Assembly (NCBI RefSeq): GCF_001704415.2
Contig: NC_030808.1
Span: forward strand, 83,546,594-83,610,593
Origin: Capra hircus
Lineage: Eukaryota; Chordata; Mammalia; Artiodactyla; Bovidae
Length of the DNA stretch: 64,000 bases
Direction: 5' to 3'
How positions within the stretch are numbered: position 1 is the stretch's first letter; each line of letters opens with the position of its first letter. This document shows, piece by piece, positions 35,211 to 47,401 of this stretch. The translations under genes were made by a program, and so were the position numbers. The notes under the pieces were generated by a model, which did no database searches, was not told the DNA's origin, and saw nothing but the letters and a program-made list of their open reading frames with translations.

Positions 35211-36051
35211 GTTGTTGTTGTTCAGTCGCTAAGTCAGACACGACCTCTTTATGACCTCATGGACTGCGGCACACCAGCCTTCCCTGTCCTTCACTATCTC
35301 CCGAAATTTGCTCAAACTCTTGTCCATTGACTTAGTGATGCCATCCAAGCATCTCATCCTCTGTCATCCCCTTCTCTTGCTCTCAATCTTTCCCAGCATC
35401 AGGGTCTTTTCCATTGATTCAGCTCTTTGCATCACGTGGCCAGCCAAAGTATTGGAGCTTCAGCTTTAGCACCAGTCCTTCCAATGAAAGTTTGGAGTTG
35501 ATTTCCTTTAGGATTGACCGGTTTGATCCCCTTGCTGTCCAAGGAACTCTCAAGAGTCTTTTCCAATACCACAGTTCAAAAGCATCAATTCCTCAGCACT
35601 CAGCCTTCTTTATGGTCCCACTCTCACATCCATCCATGACTACTGGAGAAACCATAGCTTGACTATGATGTGTCTGCTTTTTAATACACTGTCTAGGTTT
35701 GTCATAGCTATTCTTCCAATGAGCAAGCATCTTTGAATTTCATGGCTGCAGTCACTGTCTGCATTGATTTTGGAGGCCAAGAAAATGAATCTGACACTGT
35801 TTCCACATTTTCCCCATCTATTTGCGATGAAATGATAGGACCGGATGCCATGATCTTCATTTTTTGAATGTTGAATTTTAAGTCAGCTTTTTCACTCTCC
35901 TCTTTCACCTTCATCAAGAGGCTCTTTAGTTCCTCTTCATTTTCTGCCATTAAAGTGGCATATCTGAGGTTACTGATATTTCTCCTAGCAATCTTGATTC
36001 CAGCTTGTGATTCATCCAGCCCAGCATTTCACGTGATGTACTCTGCATTTA
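35211..36051 (-). mobile_element. BovB LINE, antisense, 5'-truncated
   Basis: Starts gttgttgttgttcagtcgct at the BovB 3' side and ends ccagcatttcacgtgatgta. The antisense reading retains MAENEEELKSLLMKVKEESE near 35890-35950. Confidence 0.9.
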
Positions 36052-36450
36052 AGAGTACATAATGTACATTATATCTAATAATAACTTTTAAATTGAGAGG
36101 ATTTATCTTAGTTAGATATAAAACAGGGAAATATCCCTGTCCTGGTCTGATTCAAATAATTTTTTTCTTTTGGTGTTTTGATTCAGGGAAATAAATTCTT
36201 GATTATCTACTTTAATGATATAGTTTTTTATAAATACCACATTTCTAGCTCATTACACTCCACTACTTTTAGAGAGAGCTCAGAGAAGGCAGAATCACCT
36301 CATTTGGACTTTCAGACAGACATTTGAGGGTGGAAGGAGAAGCATCATAGTGAGTGTGTGCCTTAGAACCAAAAAGATTAGACCAAAAACAAACAAAAAA
36401 ATTGTCATTTGGGATTAAGTTTACACTGTTCACTCACTATGAAAAATCCA

Positions 36451-36946
36451 GTTGTTGTTTAGTCAATAGGTTGTGTCCAACTCTTTTGCGACCCCACAGA
36501 CTGTAGCCTGCCAGGCTTCTCTGCCCATGGAATTCTCCTGGCCAGAATACTGAAGTGGGTTGCCATTTCCTACTGCAGGAGGTTTTCCCGACTCAAGGAT
36601 CGAACTTGAGTCTCCTGCATTGGCAGGCAGATTCTTTACCACTGAGCCACTGCTGCTGCTGCTGCTAAGTTGCTTCAGTCGTGTCTGACTCTGCGATCCC
36701 ATAGAAGGCAGCCCACCAGTCTCCCCGGTCCCTGGGATTCTCCAGGCAAGAACACTGGAGTGGGTTGTCATTTCCTTCTCCAATGCGTGAAAGTGAAAAG
36801 TGAAAGTGAAGTCGCTCAGTCGTGTCCGACTCTTAGCGATCCCATGGACTGCAGCCCACCAGACTCTTCCATCAATGGGATTTTCCAGGCAAGAGTACTG
36901 GAGTGGGGTGCCATCGCCTTCTCCGACTGAGCCACTAGGGAATCCC
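36451..36946 (-). mobile_element. Bov-tA SINE, antisense, split by a Bov-A2
   Basis: The left part, 36451-36650, is ttgttgtttagtcaataggt ... ttctttaccactgagccac. The last bases of the tRNA head (tagggaatccc) appear only after the inserted Bov-A2, at 36936-36946. Confidence 0.92.
36651..36925 (-). mobile_element. Bov-A2 SINE, antisense, inside Bov-tA
   Basis: Dimeric Bov-A2 starting with (tgc)n and ctaagttgcttcagtcgtgt and ending gccatcgccttctccg. A perfect 10-bp duplication, actgagccac, flanks it at 36641-36650 and 36926-36935; it derives from the host SINE. Confidence 0.96.
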
Positions 36947-37315
36947 AAAATGCAGAGTTGAATGTAATTACCATTTCCTTTACAATGTTATAAAGATTAG
37001 GTCATCCTAAGCTTTCTCTTTCAGAACAAATCTCATGTTCTTATGTTCTCATGTTGCTGAGGCAGATATTAAAATACATCTGAATTAGGATGGAACCCAC
37101 AGATTACCAAAGATCTATACTGTAGCAAAGATACTGGCTCTCCCAAACATAATTAAAATATTAATATCTTGCCCTTATTAAGTAGTGTCATATCAAAAAC
37201 AAAGAAAAGGAAGTGGAGTTCTGCTAGCTAAAAATTAATTATAAGATAAAAATATCAGAGTACCAATACCTTTAGTTCAAAGTACTTCTAACATGCTTTA
37301 TGTTTATTACCTTAT

Positions 37316-37592
37316 GCTGCTGCTGCTGCTAAGTTGCTTCAGTCATGTCCGACTCTTTGCAACCCCACAAACAGCAGCCCACTAGACTCCCCTGTCCCTG
37401 GGATTCTCAAGGCAAGAACCCTGGAGTGGGTTGCCATTTCCTTCTCCAGTGCATGAAAGTGAAAAGTGAAAGTGAAGTTGTTCTGTCGTGCCCGACTCTT
37501 AGCGACCCCATGGACTGCAGCCTACCAGGCTCCTCCATCCACGGGATTCTCCAGGCAAGAGTACTGGAGTGGGGTACCATTGCCTTCTCGAT
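37316..37592 (-). mobile_element. Bov-A2 SINE, antisense, with target-site duplication
   Basis: Dimeric Bov-A2 (gctgctgctgctgctaagtt ... attgccttctcg), flanked by attaccttat at 37306-37315 and 37593-37602. It lies about 210 bp upstream of the first PH exon. Confidence 0.96.
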
Positions 37593-37803
37593 ATTACCTT
37601 ATACTGCTGCACTATTCCTTATTAACTGAATGACACCATGCTGATTGAAGCTCATAAAATTGTAGTTTTGGTAAGTGACAGATTAGCCTGACTGGCTCTT
37701 GTAAGATTGTAAACGTCAAATAAGCATGCTCTGCAATTTGACAGCTTCTTTTTTATCAAGTAATTTAACAACTCCTTTTTGTGTGTATCTGTGTTTCCCA
37801 AAG

Positions 37804-38019
37804 GATGATATTGGAAAATTTGGCAAGTTGTTGATGCATGGTTCTTTCAACGTTTGGACAGTTCACAAAGATCGTTATAAGATGAAGGATTTAATTCGAT
37901 TCAAGCCCAGCCAGAGGCAAATCTATCTATTTGAACGGGGAATAGTGTTCTGTAAGATACAGATGGAGCCCAGTGACCAGGGCCTGTCCCCTCACTACAG
38001 CTTTAAGAAGTCTATGAAG
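37804..38019 (+). CDS. MCF2L2: MCF2L2 coding exon, N-terminal half of PH domain
   Basis: A 216-nt (72-codon) exon, phase 0 at both ends, starting DDIGKFGKLLMHG and ending YSFKKSMK. It encodes the first beta strands of the pleckstrin-homology domain: KLLMHGSFNVWTVHKD, the basic RFKPSQRQIYLFERGIVFCK block, and the YSFKK strand. In Dbl-family exchange factors the PH domain binds phosphoinositides and helps position the DH domain on its GTPase. The acceptor is tttcccaaag and the donor is gtaaag. It follows a 16.5-kb intron full of BovB and SINE copies. A MIR fragment begins about 65 bp past the donor. Confidence 0.95.
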
Positions 38020-38082
38020 GTAAAGGTGTCTTATTGCACTTGGGAGTCAGCACAACCCTGTGGAGAGAAATATTGTTATCTT

Positions 38083-38215
38083 TACTTTATAGATAAAGAA
38101 ACTGAAGCTTAGAGAGGCGAGGTTAACTAATCAGATGGCACAAACAGAGCGAGAATCCACCCAGGTCTGATTCTAGAGTCAGGGCTTGTAATCAGTCACT
38201 AGATAGGCCCAGGGC
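38083..38215 (+). repeat. MIR fragment
   Basis: tttatagataaagaaactga, agcttagagaggcgaggtta, then gattctagagtcagggcttg: MIR core and 3' part in sense. Confidence 0.75.
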
Positions 38216-38871
38216 TGGCACAGGTTGCCTTTGTACTGGGTAGAGAAAAGGGACCCTATGGCAGCCTATCTGGACAAACTAGTTAAAAAGTACCCTCTTT
38301 TGTCCAGGCAGAGGATTGAAAGTCTTGGAGATTAGAGCATGGGCTGAATTTCATCTTCTCAACCATGCATCTTTTCATACAAATGTAGGCAACACCTGAT
38401 CCTAGGGGTTTAGGAACCCATGTCCACACCAACCATTGCCTCTTGCTTGTATGAGAAATATTTCATAGCTAGCAATCGCATATACACATACATGCTCTTG
38501 TGATTAAGATTGTTAATTTATTCATAGTGCTTTTTATTTATGTTTCATAGTGGACACTAATTCAGTTACTATTATGTAGCGATTTGTGAAATACTCAGGT
38601 ATTAAAGGAGAGATCACCGTTTTGCTTAAAGTTGAAGGCTACAGCTGTGCCTGTGGAATGATATAATCTGTGTTGTCCTCTGAAATAGACAAGATAAATG
38701 ACACAAGATTGTGTTTTACGTTCCTTGGGGTTGTTAACAGAAAACAGTAAAACACTTAGAAGAAAGATGGAAGAGAAGAGATCAAGGGTAGAAAGAATTG
38801 GAGTGACAGACAGGGATAATTCTTAAATTGGAAGAGATAGCATAGAGAATTTTCTTCTTTGTTTACCATAG

Positions 38872-38964
38872 TTGATGACACTTTCAATTCGCCAACTTGG
38901 AAGGGGGAGCAACAGAAAGTTTGAAATTGCCAACCAAAATGGACTTGAAAAATACATCCTACAG
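38872..38964 (+). CDS. MCF2L2: MCF2L2 coding exon, middle of PH domain
   Basis: A 93-nt exon, phase 0 at both ends, reading LMTLSIRQLGRGSNRKFEIA and ending GLEKYILQ. It provides the central PH beta strands: the KFEI strand and the LEKYILQA strand that leads to the C-terminal helix. The acceptor is gtttaccatag and the donor is cag|gtaaaa. SNRKFEIANQNG replaces the SHRKFEIASRNG I recall for human. It lies 852 bp after the preceding exon and 167 bp before the next one, so the PH domain is encoded compactly within 1.4 kb. Confidence 0.95.
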
Positions 38965-39131
38965 GTAAAATTCATGCCTTTCCCATACGCGTCTCTCCTC
39001 TTTCCCTATCGTGTTCCCATAACTCAGCAAGTGTTTTTTATCTCATTCTAAAAGTCACCCAGAGAATCAAAGTCCTGTCCAATTAATGTACCAGGTGATG
39101 ATATTCAGTATTTTCTTATCTGTAATTGCAG

Positions 39132-39210
39132 GCAGCTTCAAAAGAAATCAGAGATTGTTGGTTTTCAGAAATAAGTAAATTATTGATGAAACAACAAAAC
39201 AATATTAAAG
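39132..39210 (+). CDS. MCF2L2: MCF2L2 coding exon, PH C-terminal helix
   Basis: A 79-nt exon entered in phase 0 and left in phase 1, reading AASKEIRDCWFSEISKLLMK then QQNNIK plus one base. The Trp at exon residue 10 (codon 39159-39161) is the near-invariant tryptophan of the PH C-terminal helix. The acceptor is taattgcag and the donor is a consensus gtaagt. After this exon the human protein I recall continues with DQGNPQFEM. The leftover g would supply the first base of that Asp codon, or of the Asp made with the candidate exon at 62670. Reading on into the intron gives about 57 more residues and then a stop, which I treat as intron sequence. Confidence 0.94.
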
Positions 39211-39439
39211 GTAAGTTTACCCTTGCTGACTTCAGTCTGGGGAGTATACTGATTCCAGCTTTGTATGGAATCAGTGTGGAGGTGTGGAGATTGGGGATAT
39301 TGTTAAAGAAAATGATTTGCCTAGAAAATAACTGTGGGCACATTTTCATAATGCCTGGAAGCACCTGTGCTTGCTTTTAATTGTGTAGGGGTTTTGTAAT
39401 TGTGTGTATGTCCCTTTTAGACATGATCTCACCTACCCA

Positions 39440-39634
39440 ATTGCCCAGACCCAATTTTCTCAATCAGAAGTCAACAATATGCAGCCTAGAGGAGGGTCCT
39501 CACCAGAACTCAGCTAAGCTGGCACCCTTATCTCAGACTTCCAGCCTCCAGAACTGTAAGAAAGAAACTTCAGTCATTTATAAGCCATCCAGGATATGGT
39601 ATTTTGTTATAGCAGCCTGAATTAAGACAGCAGA
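39440..39634 (+). mobile_element. MLT1-type LTR 3' fragment, sense
   Basis: cagacttccagcctccagaa, ctgtaagaaagaaacttcag, then atatggtattttgttatagc and agcctgaattaagacagca: the 3' end of an MLT1-like MaLR LTR on the + strand, about 230 bp past the last PH exon. Confidence 0.78.
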
Positions 39635-39811
39635 CTTGATGAAAATCAGTTGGCCATAGATATAGAATTCTTGGTTGACAGTCTTTTTCTTAAAGCACTT
39701 TTGTCATCCCACTATTTTGTAGCCTCCATAGTTTATAGTAAGAGTTAAGCTATTTACTTATTAAAAAATATTTGCATGATACAGGTTGCTTTTCTCTTGC
39801 TGCTTTCTAGA

Positions 39812-39830
39812 TTCTCTCTCTCTCTCTCTT
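39812..39830. repeat. (TC)n tract
   Basis: Nine to ten TC units followed by a T run, at the start of the antisense L1. Confidence 0.85.
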
Positions 39831-39946
39831 TTTTAATTAAAATGTCATTGACCTACAAACTATGTTTGTTCCAGGTGCACAGCTTAGTAGTTCAGTATTT
39901 CTACACACGAAATATTGCCACAATGTATGTCAAAAGGTATACTGTC

Positions 39947-40067
39947 TGGGAATTCACTGGCAATACAGTGGTTAAGACTCCACACTTCTGCTGCAGGGGG
40001 CACAGGTTCAATCCCTGTTCAGGGGCCTAAGATCCTGCATGCCACACAGCATGGGCAAGAAAAAAAA
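39947..40067 (+). mobile_element. CHR-type tRNA SINE inside L1
   Basis: gggaattcactggcaataca, ctgcagggggcacaggttca, atccctgttcaggggcctaa, then an A-rich tail (gcaagaaaaaaaaag). gtatactg/gtatattg occur on the two sides as a possible duplication. Confidence 0.85.
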
Positions 40068-41286
40068 AGTATATTGCCTATGTTTTCTTTCAGGAGTTTT
40101 ATGGCTTCAGGTCTTACATTTAAGTCTTTCATTTATTTTGAGTTTATTTTTGTACATGGTGTGAGAAAGTAGTTAATTTTGATCCCCTTGCATGTAGCAG
40201 TCCAGTTTTCCAACACTATTTGTTGGAAAGGTTGTCTTTTCCCCAATGTGTATTATTGCCTCCTTTGTCATGATTAATTGTCTATGTAAGTGTGGGTTTA
40301 TTTCGGGGCTCTCTATTCTTTTCCATTGATCTGTGTGTCTGTTTTTGTACCACTACTACATTTTTTGATTACTGTATCTTTGTAGTATAGTTTGAAATCA
40401 CAGCTCATGATACCATCAGCTTTGTTCTTTCTCGAGATTGTTTTGGCTATTCAGGTCTTTTGTTTCTATACAAATTTAGAATTTCTTTTACTTCTGTGAA
40501 AAAAATGCCATTGGTATTTTGAGAGGGATTGCATTGAATCTGTAGATTGCCCTGGGGAGCATAGTCATTCTTAACAATATTGACTTCCAGTCTGTGAGCA
40601 TGGTATAACTTTCTATTTGCTTGTGTTGAACTAAATTTCTTTCATCAATGTCTTATAGTTTTCTCTCCTTGATTAGATTTATTCCTAGTATTTTATTCTT
40701 CTTGATGCAATTGCAAATTAGATTTTTTCTTGATTTCTCTTTCTGATAGGTCATTGTTAGTGTATAGAAATGCAACAGATTTGTGTATATTACCTTTGTA
40801 CCTTGAAACTTTATGTAACTAGTTGCTTTCCCCTTGATGCTTTTAATTTTGCCATTTTAATTACAACCTATCTTAGTGTGGATATCTTTGGGTTCATCTT
40901 GTTTGGGACTCTCTGTGCTCTGAACCTGGATGTCTGTTTCCTTCCCCAAGTTAGGGAAGTATTAAGTTATTATGTCTCCAACTTCTCTCTCTCTTCTAGA
41001 ACCCCTAGAGTGCAAATGTTAATATACTTGATGCTGTCCCAGAGGTCTCTTAAACTATCCTCATTTTTTACAATTCTTTTTCTTTTCTCTGCCAGCTTGG
41101 GTGATTTCCAGTATTCTGTCTTCCAGTTTGCTGATCCACTCCTCTGTATCATCTAATCTACTGTTGATTCCTTCTAGTGTATATTTAATTTTAGTTATTG
41201 TATTGTCTAGCTCTGTGTAGTTCTTTATATTTTCTAACTCTTTAAAAGTTGCTCTCTATGTTCATCTATCTTTTAGCTCATTCAGC

Positions 41287-41421
41287 AGAGGACATGGCAA
41301 CCCACTACAGTATTCTTGTCGGGAGAATCCCCATGGACAGAGGAGCCCGGTGGGCTATGGTCCATGGAGTCACAAAGAGTCGGAGACAACTGAGCAAACT
41401 AAGCACAGCACAGCACAGCAT
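41287..41421 (+). mobile_element. Bov-tA SINE, sense, 5'-truncated, with (CAGCA)n tail
   Basis: agaggacatggcaacccact ... caactgagcaaactaagcac, then a pentamer tail (agcacagcacagcacagca). Confidence 0.9.
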
Positions 41422-41478
41422 TTTATTAGCGTCACCTTGAGCTCTTTATTGGGTAAATAAGTAATAATTATTGCTGAA

Positions 41479-41595
41479 AAGGCAACCCACTTCAGTATTC
41501 TTGCCTGGAGAATCCCATGGACGGAGGAGCCTGGTGGGCTACAGTCCATGGGGTCGCAAAGAGTCGGACACGACTGAGCGACTTCACTTAACTTA
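41479..41595 (+). mobile_element. Bov-tA SINE, sense, 5'-truncated
   Basis: aaaggcaacccacttcagta ... gacacgactgagcgacttca. It is close to consensus and therefore relatively young. Its host is the antisense L1. Confidence 0.92.
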
Positions 41596-42789
41596 ATAGT
41601 TCTTCTAGGGTTTTATTCTTGTCCTTTCATTTGGAACATTTTCCTCTGTCAGCTCATTTTGCCTAACTTTCTGTTTTTATTTCTATATATTCTATCAGTT
41701 ATGTTTCCCAGTTTCAGAGATGTGGCCTTATGTAGGAGATGTTCTATGGGGCCCAACTTCTCTTTGATCACCAGAGTGACGTGTTCTAGGACTGCCTCCT
41801 CTGTGAGCTGTATGGACTTTTCTGTTGTGATGAGGCTGACTACTGTAAGCATACTTGTAGCCAGGGCTGGCCCCCATCCCAATTGCCTGCCAGGCTCTGC
41901 CTCTTTGAGGATGCTCCTTGCCTGCTGGCAAGCAGTACTAGGTCCTGGTGCAGTTGGCTTTGTGATTCAGGGGTTCCCAGGACTAGCGCTGGCCCATTAG
42001 TGAGTGGGTCTGAGTCTTGGGCCCTCTGGTGGATGAGGCTGGGTCCCTGAATGACTTGGGGATTCATGGGGTCTTAGGGCATCAGAACTGCTGGTGAGTG
42101 GGGCTGTTTCCCAGAACCAATCATCTAGAGGGAAGATTCCAGAATGGCGCTTGCCAGCACCGGTATCCTCATGGTGGAATGAGTTCCTAAATATGGCTGC
42201 TGCCAGCACCTGTATTCCCAGGGAGTTCCTAGTTTCTTCCTACCTCTCTGGGAAGTTCTACAAGATTAGCAAGTGGTCTAACCCAGGATTCTTTCAAACT
42301 ATTTCTTCTGCCCTGGGTCTTAGAGCATGTAAGATTTTGTACATGCTCTTTAAGAGTAGAGTCTCTATTTTCTAGTGCCCTCTAACTCTCCCAAAAGTAA
42401 TCCCCACTGGCCTTCAAAGTGTTTGACTCTGGGGGCTCATCTTCCTGGTGCAGGACTGCTGAGCTAAGGAGCTCAATGTGGGGCTTGTACCCCTTGCTCC
42501 TTGGGGAGAACTTCTGCTACTGTGATTATCCTCTTGTTTGTGGGTTGTCTACCAAGTGAGTATGGGTTTTAACTCTACTGCTTTTCTGCCCCTCCTATTT
42601 ATCTCATTTTAGTTCCTTATTCATATCTTTAGTTGTAGATAACCTTTTCTGCTAATCTTCAGGTGTTTCTTATCAGTAGTTGCTCTATAAATAGTCATAA
42701 TTTTGATGTAGTCATGAAAGGTGTGGTCTTCCTAATCTGTGGTCTTGTGGTCTTCCTAATCTGCCATTTTAGCTATCTCTACTTTCTTT

Positions 42790-44240
42790 GTCTTTTGACA
42801 GTTTGATCATATTATGTATAGGTGGGGTGTCTCTGAATTTTTATTTCTGGAGTTTTTAGATCAACTTGAATGTGTAGATTAGCATTTTTCTTTGAATTTT
42901 GGAAGTGTTTGGCCATTATTTCTTCAAGTATTAATTTTTTCAGTCCCTTTTTCTGTCCTCTGGGACTCCTGTTAGGTGTATGTTGATATGTTTGTTGGTG
43001 TCCTACAGCCTTTTAAAGCTCTGTTTATTTTTTTCATTCTTTTTCTTTCTATTCTTCAAATTGAGTAGTTTCAGTTGACCCATGTATAAGTTCTCTGATT
43101 CTCTGCCTGCTCAAATTGGCTATTGAACCACTGGAGTGAATTTTTCACTCCAGTTATTATACTTTTCAATCCAAAATATCTATTTGGTCCTTTTAAAGTA
43201 TAATTTCTCGCTCTTTATATTTTCTATTTGATGAGAGTTTGTTTTCATACTTTAGTTCTTTATATATGGTTTCCTTTCATTCTAAACATTTTTTTTTAAG
43301 TTGATTTAAAGTCTTGGTCTGGGAAGTGCAATATCTTGGCTTCCTCAGGGACAGTTTCTATTGACTCCTTTTTTTTCCTGTATATGGGTTATGTTTTCTT
43401 ATTTCTCTGTATGCATCATAATTTTTCTTTGGAAAATGGACATTTAAAATGACATAATGTGGCAACTCTGGAAATCAGATTCTCCTCTATCTCCAGTGTT
43501 TGCGGTTGTTGCTGTCTGTGGTTTATTTAGTGACTTTTATGAAATAATCCTATAAAATCCATATTCATTGTCATGTGTGGTCACTGAAGTCTGGTTGGTT
43601 CATGGTTGGGCAGAAGTTTTCTTAAACATCTGAAATCAATAAACATTCTGGTCTTTGCCAAGGAATTCTGTGTGGACTTTAGAGCACAACTTTAATACTC
43701 AGTCAGACAGGTGACAGTTTCCTTAGCCTTCACTTATTTTTTGTACAAAGTCTCAAAATCAGCTGAGGTGAGAGCATAATGTCTTCTAAGATTTTTCCTG
43801 AGTGTGTGCACAATCCTTGGCATGTGCACAATGGCCTTCTAGAATCTTCAGAATATTTGGAGTTTTTCAAAACCATGGATTCTTACATTTTTCTTTTACT
43901 TTTTGATTATCTTATTTTTGCCCCAGCTGTTATCCAGTGTCTCAAGCAGCCAAGAAATTAAATAATCACCTCTAGATATTTTCTCAAAGGGCCCTGGGAA
44001 AAGGCTTTTCACACTGAGCAAGCTCTTGGCTGGTTAATAAAGACAGCCTTGCAAGTAGGATATTCCAAGGAACCCCCCAGACAATCAAATAATGACAGTT
44101 TTCTGGGAATGAGACTTTGAAGGGGATCCCCTTCAAAGATTCTGCCCCCTCCTAGAGCTGCCAGCTTGCTAATTTTCACCATGATTACAGGCTGTTGGTT
44201 TCCAAGGCTGCCACTAAGAAAAAGGAGTAGAATGGGACTA
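42790..44240 (-). mobile_element. older L1 (L1M-like) 5' region, antisense
   Basis: ggagtttttagatcaacttg, ggccattatttcttcaagta, cctcagggacagtttctatt, ggaaaatggacatttaaaat and, further on, gaaattaaataatcacctct and ctagagctgccagcttgcta match the upstream region of old mammalian L1 as I remember it. The right boundary is uncertain. Confidence 0.6.
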
Positions 44241-45031
44241 GGGTAACTAAAACACCACAAAACATTTGAGGAGTGAATTTTTGGAGGTTTTTTTTTTTAA
44301 TCCCTACACCGTTTTCACAGGTGTTATTCACTGTATTCCCTTTAATCACTAAAAATCATCTTTGAGTAGGCTTTATCCTTCACATGTGTCTTCTCAAGTG
44401 ATATTGTATAGGAAAATCCAAAACAAACTTCATCCATTGAGTTCCAATATTTCTTTCAAGTAATGTTGCTAGGGTTAAGGAATGCTAGTTTCATGGGAAA
44501 AACCTATCTCCTATCATTTATACTGGCAACAGTTTTTGTTGTTTAGTGAGGAAAATTATATACGCATGGAAAGATAACTTTGTCCTCAGAGACTTAGCAG
44601 TAATGAAACCATTTTACACTCTTTCTGTGTCTCCTCTGGTCGTGAGCTTGTCAGGAGGATGTGTGGGAGAATGTGCATCTTAAAATGTGAAAAAAAGGTA
44701 AACTAAGAAGTGCGACTGGAAAACTAGCACATCAATTTCCAGTCATGACCAAGAGACCTAAGTTCTTGATTTAAATTGTAAGCCTCTGCCAGGAAATGTA
44801 ACAAGATCATGAAGTTAATTTTAATTTATATAAAGGTAAGATGGGGGAAAGATATGATTTAAGTTTGCCTTTGAACTGTTAATAATATGCTAAATACATG
44901 TTATGGTAATGGAATATGAGTACTCTGGAGGCATAATACAGAAAGATATAACAACCGTAGTAGGAAAAGTTACTTATTTCCCCCAGAAACAAACATTCTA
45001 ATTACAATATTGTTCTAGAAATCCTTACTCT
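44241..45031. other. intronic unique sequence
   Basis: AT-rich intron. No repeat or exon recognised. Confidence 0.55.
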
Positions 45032-45202
45032 CTAGATTAGTGTTTCACAAAGGGTGGTTTAGGGAAAACTTGCACTGGAATTGCTTGAAGAGCTTCAGTC
45101 AAATGCAGGTTTCTGGGTCCTAGCCTAGAACTGTAAAATTAGGATTGCTAGGGTTTATGCTTGGAAATATGCATTGTAGTTTATTTAAGTTTCTGGGAAG
45201 AA
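45032..45202 (+). mobile_element. MER5-like hAT-Charlie fragment
   Basis: gattagtgtttcacaaaggg, ctggaattgcttgaagagct, then ttctgggtcctagcctagaa follow the MER5 non-autonomous DNA transposon pattern. It is diverged. Confidence 0.65.
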
Positions 45203-45224
45203 GCCTTAAACAATTTTTAAAAGA

Positions 45225-46870
45225 GCTTTATTGAAAAAAAAATACAGCTTTATTGAGGTATAATTGACATAATAAATTGCACATATTTAAAGTATACAAT
45301 TTGGTAAATGTTGACACATGTCTACACCTGTAAAAGCATCACCACAATCAAGATAATGAACATCTCTTTCATCCCCCAAATTTTCCTCATGTTTCTTTTT
45401 ATTACCTTTCTCTTGTACCTCTTTTATCCCTTTACAGCTCTCCAAGTGATCACTGACCTTCTATCACAATAGATTATTTTGAATTTTCTAGAATTCCATA
45501 AAGAAACATAGCATCTACTTTTTTTGGTCTAGTTTCTCCCACTTAGCATAATTATTTTGAGATACATTCATGTTTCTTTGCGCAGCAATAGTATATTCCT
45601 TTTAATTGCTGTGTAGAGTTCCATTGTTTGGATGTACCTCAGTTTACATATCCTTTTACCTCTTAATGTATATTTGGTTTCTTTCCACTTTTGAGGTGCT
45701 AACGCTGCTTTGAAGATTTGGGTACAAATCGTTTTGCAGACATATGTTTTCAGTGTTCTTCGGTAAATACCTAAGAGTGTAATGGTTAGGTCATATGGCA
45801 GGTGCATGTTTAACTTTTTAAAGAAATTGCTAAGCTCTTTTCTAATATAGTTATACCATCTTATACTCCCATAGCAGTATATGAAAGTTCCACTTGCTCC
45901 GCCAGCACTTGGTATTGTCAGTCTTTTTTCATTTTAAGCCTTCTAATAGGTGTGTAGTAGCATGTTACTGAGGTTTTAAGTTGCTGTGATTAACGGTTGA
46001 GCATCTTTTTGTGTGCTTCCTTGCCATCCATATATCTTCTTTGGTGAAGTCTCTGTTCAAATCTTTTGTTCATTGTTTTCTTATTATTTAGTTTTGAGAG
46101 TTTTTTAAAAATATATTCTGGATGCAAGTCATTTATTGAATATGTAATTTACAAATATTTTCCTTCAGTATGTAGCTTAGTTTTTCATTCTCTTCAGAGT
46201 ATCTGTTTAGGAGAAGAAGATTTTAATTTTTATGAAATCCAATATTTTAAAAATTAAGATCATAGTGTGGGTGTTATGTGTAATAAATATTTGTTTAAAG
46301 ATAACAAAGATTCTCTCCTATGTTTTCGCCTAGATATTTCATAGTTCAAGTTTTACACTTAGGTCTCTGATCCATTCTGAGGGATTTTTATGGTATTTGC
46401 TATGAAGTGTCAATCAAAGTTCAGTTTTGCGCACATTAATGATTGTTCTACTACCATTGTTGAAAAGACTCTTTTTCCACCAATTGACTGTTTATATATG
46501 TGCATCTATTGCTGGATGCTCTATTCTGTTTAATTGATCTAGTTTTCTATCTTGACATCAATACTTTACTATCCTAGATTTCTGTAGTTTTATAGTGTCT
46601 AAAATCAGATTGTTTGAATCTTTCAACATTGTTTTTCCTTTTTAAAGTTGTTTTGGCTATTCTATATCTTTTACATTTCTGTGTATATTTTAGAATCTGT
46701 TGTCAATTTCTATAAGAAACCTTGCTGGGATTTTGATTAGAAGTGTGTAAAGTCTATAGACCAATTTGGTGATCAGTGCTATCTTAACAACAGTGAGCTT
46801 AATCTACAATCTAAATTTTAACCAGATCACCCAATTCTTCTTTGCCCCACAGAAAAACATGTTTGTTGTA
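45225..46870 (-). mobile_element. old L1 (L1M-like), antisense, 3' UTR and ORF2 end
   Basis: The 3' UTR is antisense at left (gctttattgaggtataattg, cacctgtaaaagcatcacca). It is followed by ORF2 C-terminal sequence (ttgctgtgtagagttccatt, ctttggtgaagtctctgttc, tgttttggctattctatatc, aatttctataagaaaccttg). More diverged than the ruminant L1s. Confidence 0.82.
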
Positions 46871-47394
46871 AGATCTTGGTATTCATTCAGTTAATAGCTC
46901 AGAAACAAATTTAAGTCTTCCTCAAGCCCTAGTACACTATGCTCTAGGTTGTGACAGAAACGTAAAATATAGATAAGAAGCAGAAACAGACCCTAGCAAG
47001 TAGTTTAGACTGAAAAAAACAATCAAACTGAACTGAAACATCGGCCTCGAGGTGTGGTTCCAGCCCCTTTCATCTTCAGACAGGGAAACAGAGGGTCAAT
47101 TTCACACAACTTTCCAGCAGCAGAACCAAGTCCCCTGAGCCTGGCTCACCAAGAAAGTCTGATGAAATGTGTCTTAAAGTGATGTCAACAGCAAGGGCTC
47201 TAGGAATTCAGAGAGGCCTCTGCACCCTGTGACTGAGTGAGCAGGAGTGGGCCTTGGGCTGGTCCCTGAGAGGAGATGAGACTCCGGGTGGAACACAGAC
47301 ACAGGGACATCAGGCAATAGGGGAGGGAGGTTCCTCAGGCAGGTGGTCAGATCAGGAAGGTCAGGACCTCAGCCCCATCACTTGATACAGCTCT
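46871..47394. other. intronic unique sequence
   Basis: More GC-rich toward 47040-47390, with no exon signals I trust. A MIR remnant around 47075-47150 is possible but too weak to call. Confidence 0.5.
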
Positions 47395-47401
47395 ACACCC
47401 T

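Larger units (their letters stand above)
39831..42778 (-). mobile_element. L1 LINE, antisense, internally deleted
   Basis: The 3' end is at the left (tttaattaaaatgtcattga). 40060-40820 is antisense ORF2 3' part (tccattgatctgtgtgtctg, ggctattcaggtcttttgtt). At about 40820-40870 it jumps to 5' UTR sequence (gggttcatcttgtttgggac, tctggtggatgaggctgggt, cctgggtcttagagcatgta) that runs to cttcctaatctgccatttta at about 42770. That is the complement of the usual L1 5' start (aagatggcggag...). ORF1 and most of ORF2 are missing. A CHR SINE and two Bov-tA tails are nested in it. Confidence 0.82.

Noticed and set aside
39132..39380. Read-through of the last PH exon into the intron, giving about 57 extra residues and a stop
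   Set aside because: A consensus gtaagt donor at 39211 and the phase-1 continuation known from the family favour splicing; intron retention would need transcript evidence.
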